Shown here: one piece after another, positions 17,243-18,125 of the stretch | Numbering within the stretch: position 1 is the first letter of the stretch | Layout: each line of letters opens with the position of its first letter | Assembly: GCA_003141795.1 (NCBI GenBank) | Contig: PLNO01000143.1 | Span: 1-18,125 of the forward strand | Origin: Spirochaetaceae bacterium | Lineage (GTDB): Bacteria > Spirochaetota > Spirochaetia > SZUA-6 > Fen-1364 | Direction of reading: 5' to 3' | DNA length: 18,125 nucleotides | Made by a program: the position numbers and the translations under genes | Notes under the pieces: generated by a model | The model's input: only the letters and a program-made list of their open reading frames with translations | Databases searched by the model: none | Told to the model about the DNA's origin: nothing

Positions 17243-18125
17243 TTCCCTGTTCCATCCTTGCAAGCATCTCCTCCTCGGAATCCGAGAAGGCGGAGCAGAC
17301 CACGAGCTTCGTCCACGCGGACTCGGTCGTGAGGGGCCCCATCGGAATAGCCCCTTCCCGCCACAGCTCGTGAGAGGTGGCGTAGCGGGAGAAATCGACG
17401 ATCCCCTCTTGCTGGGAGGTACAGAAGATGTGCACCCCTTTTTCCCGCGCGGCAAGGAAGACCCGCCGCAGGGAGTAGGGGGAATCGCGCAGATTGGCCG
17501 TGCCCGTGTCGTAGAGCTCGAGCACGAAGTTCTTCACGCCGCGATCCATCAGCTCCACGAGATGGTCCCCGCGCATGCCGGGGTACACGCGGAGGATCAG
17601 CGTGGCGTTGATCGCGGCCTCGATGCGCGCCTTCAAGCCCTCCCGGCCACCGGTCATGGCAAGCTCGTCGAAGAGCGGTGTACCCGTATGGCAGGGGGTG
17701 CCCATGTTCCAGTTGCGAAACCCGTCCGCTGCGACCCGCTCGAACTTGAGGTTCACCGGTGAGAGGGTCCTTCCGCCGAACACGACGTAGACGCCCGGCT
17801 CCTTCTCCGCGGCGGTCTGGATCGCCTTGCGGAGCGTGGGGATGGCATCCGAGCCCGGCTTGCCCGCAGGCTGAAGCGACGCTGCGATGACGATCGGGAC
17901 GGGCGGACGCGGGAAGAGCCAGTACACGAGGGAGGCCGTGTAGGCAAGCGTGTCGGTCCCGTGCGTCACGACGAGGCCGGCGGCGCTGCCCTTGCGCAGG
18001 CGCTCATCGATGCCCCAGATCAGACGGGCCCAATCCTCAGGGGTGATCTCTTCGCTCAGGATCCTGCCGACCTCTGCTTCCTCGAAGGAGATGCGCTGAC
18101 CGAGACTTCCCTCCGCCTCCAGCAG
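17223..18125 (-). CDS. L-asparaginase family protein, 5' end outside the window
   Basis: The visible 300 codons are the C-terminal part; the reading frame runs open to the window edge, and the first catalytic TGGT motif lies beyond it. THGTDTLAYTASLVYW is the second active-site motif (Thr-Asp). The next lysine of the triad may be the Lys in NLKFERVAADGF. The usual TGAMRP stretch is AASLQP, so the enzyme is divergent. The C-terminal half has FCTSQQEGIVDF and a GAIPMGPLTTESAWTKL stretch typical of the smaller lobe. It would hydrolyse asparagine to aspartate and ammonia; an archaeal GatD-like amidotransferase role or another amide substrate is possible. It overlaps aspS, its operon partner. Confidence 0.85.

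Overview
This is a GC-rich bacterial chromosome segment. It is tightly packed, with 14 protein genes, no RNA genes and no recognisable transposase or phage genes. The lineage cannot be fixed from sequence alone. A basic-membrane-protein (BMP) type purine transporter, abundant URO-D-like and TPR proteins, an archaeal-type AspRS and a substrate-binding protein without a lipobox suggest a diderm anaerobe. Spirochaetota is my best guess; Chloroflexota or a deep Deinococcus-like lineage are alternatives.

Layout. At 1-45 there are two tandem hairpin repeats. At 108-4441 come a URO-D-family protein (+), a TPR lipoprotein (-) and a large unrecognised membrane-anchored protein (+); the last two are divergent with interleaved promoters. 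At 4458-5162 is a PlsC-like acyltransferase lacking the usual motif Asp, behind a consensus promoter and a perfect palindromic operator. At 5251-6597 is a PadR regulator with a HAAS-domain membrane protein, a self-regulating module. At 6676-7152 is a small unrecognised protein.

Purine block (7339-15752). A purine phosphoribosyltransferase overlaps an adenine deaminase on the + strand. Converging on it, past an aldo/keto reductase, is a complete four-gene BMP-type ABC importer on the - strand: binding protein, double ATPase, permease, permease. Together these suggest uptake of purine nucleosides or bases, deamination of adenine to hypoxanthine, and capture as a nucleotide by the transferase.

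Right end (15968-18125, - strand). An asparaginase-family gene, cut by the window edge, overlaps an archaeal-type aspartyl-tRNA synthetase. The synthetase carries the His and Pro that mark non-discriminating enzymes, which implies Asn-tRNA is made by transamidation.

The most unexpected non-coding signals are: (i) two 88-bp elements of identical length (7172-7259 and 10805-10892) with perfect 16-bp inverted ends that differ between copies yet stay complementary within each copy; (ii) several genes whose -10 box lies only 6-11 bases before the start codon with no Shine-Dalgarno, suggesting leaderless transcripts; and (iii) a repeated palindromic site beside the importer promoter, 84 bp apart.
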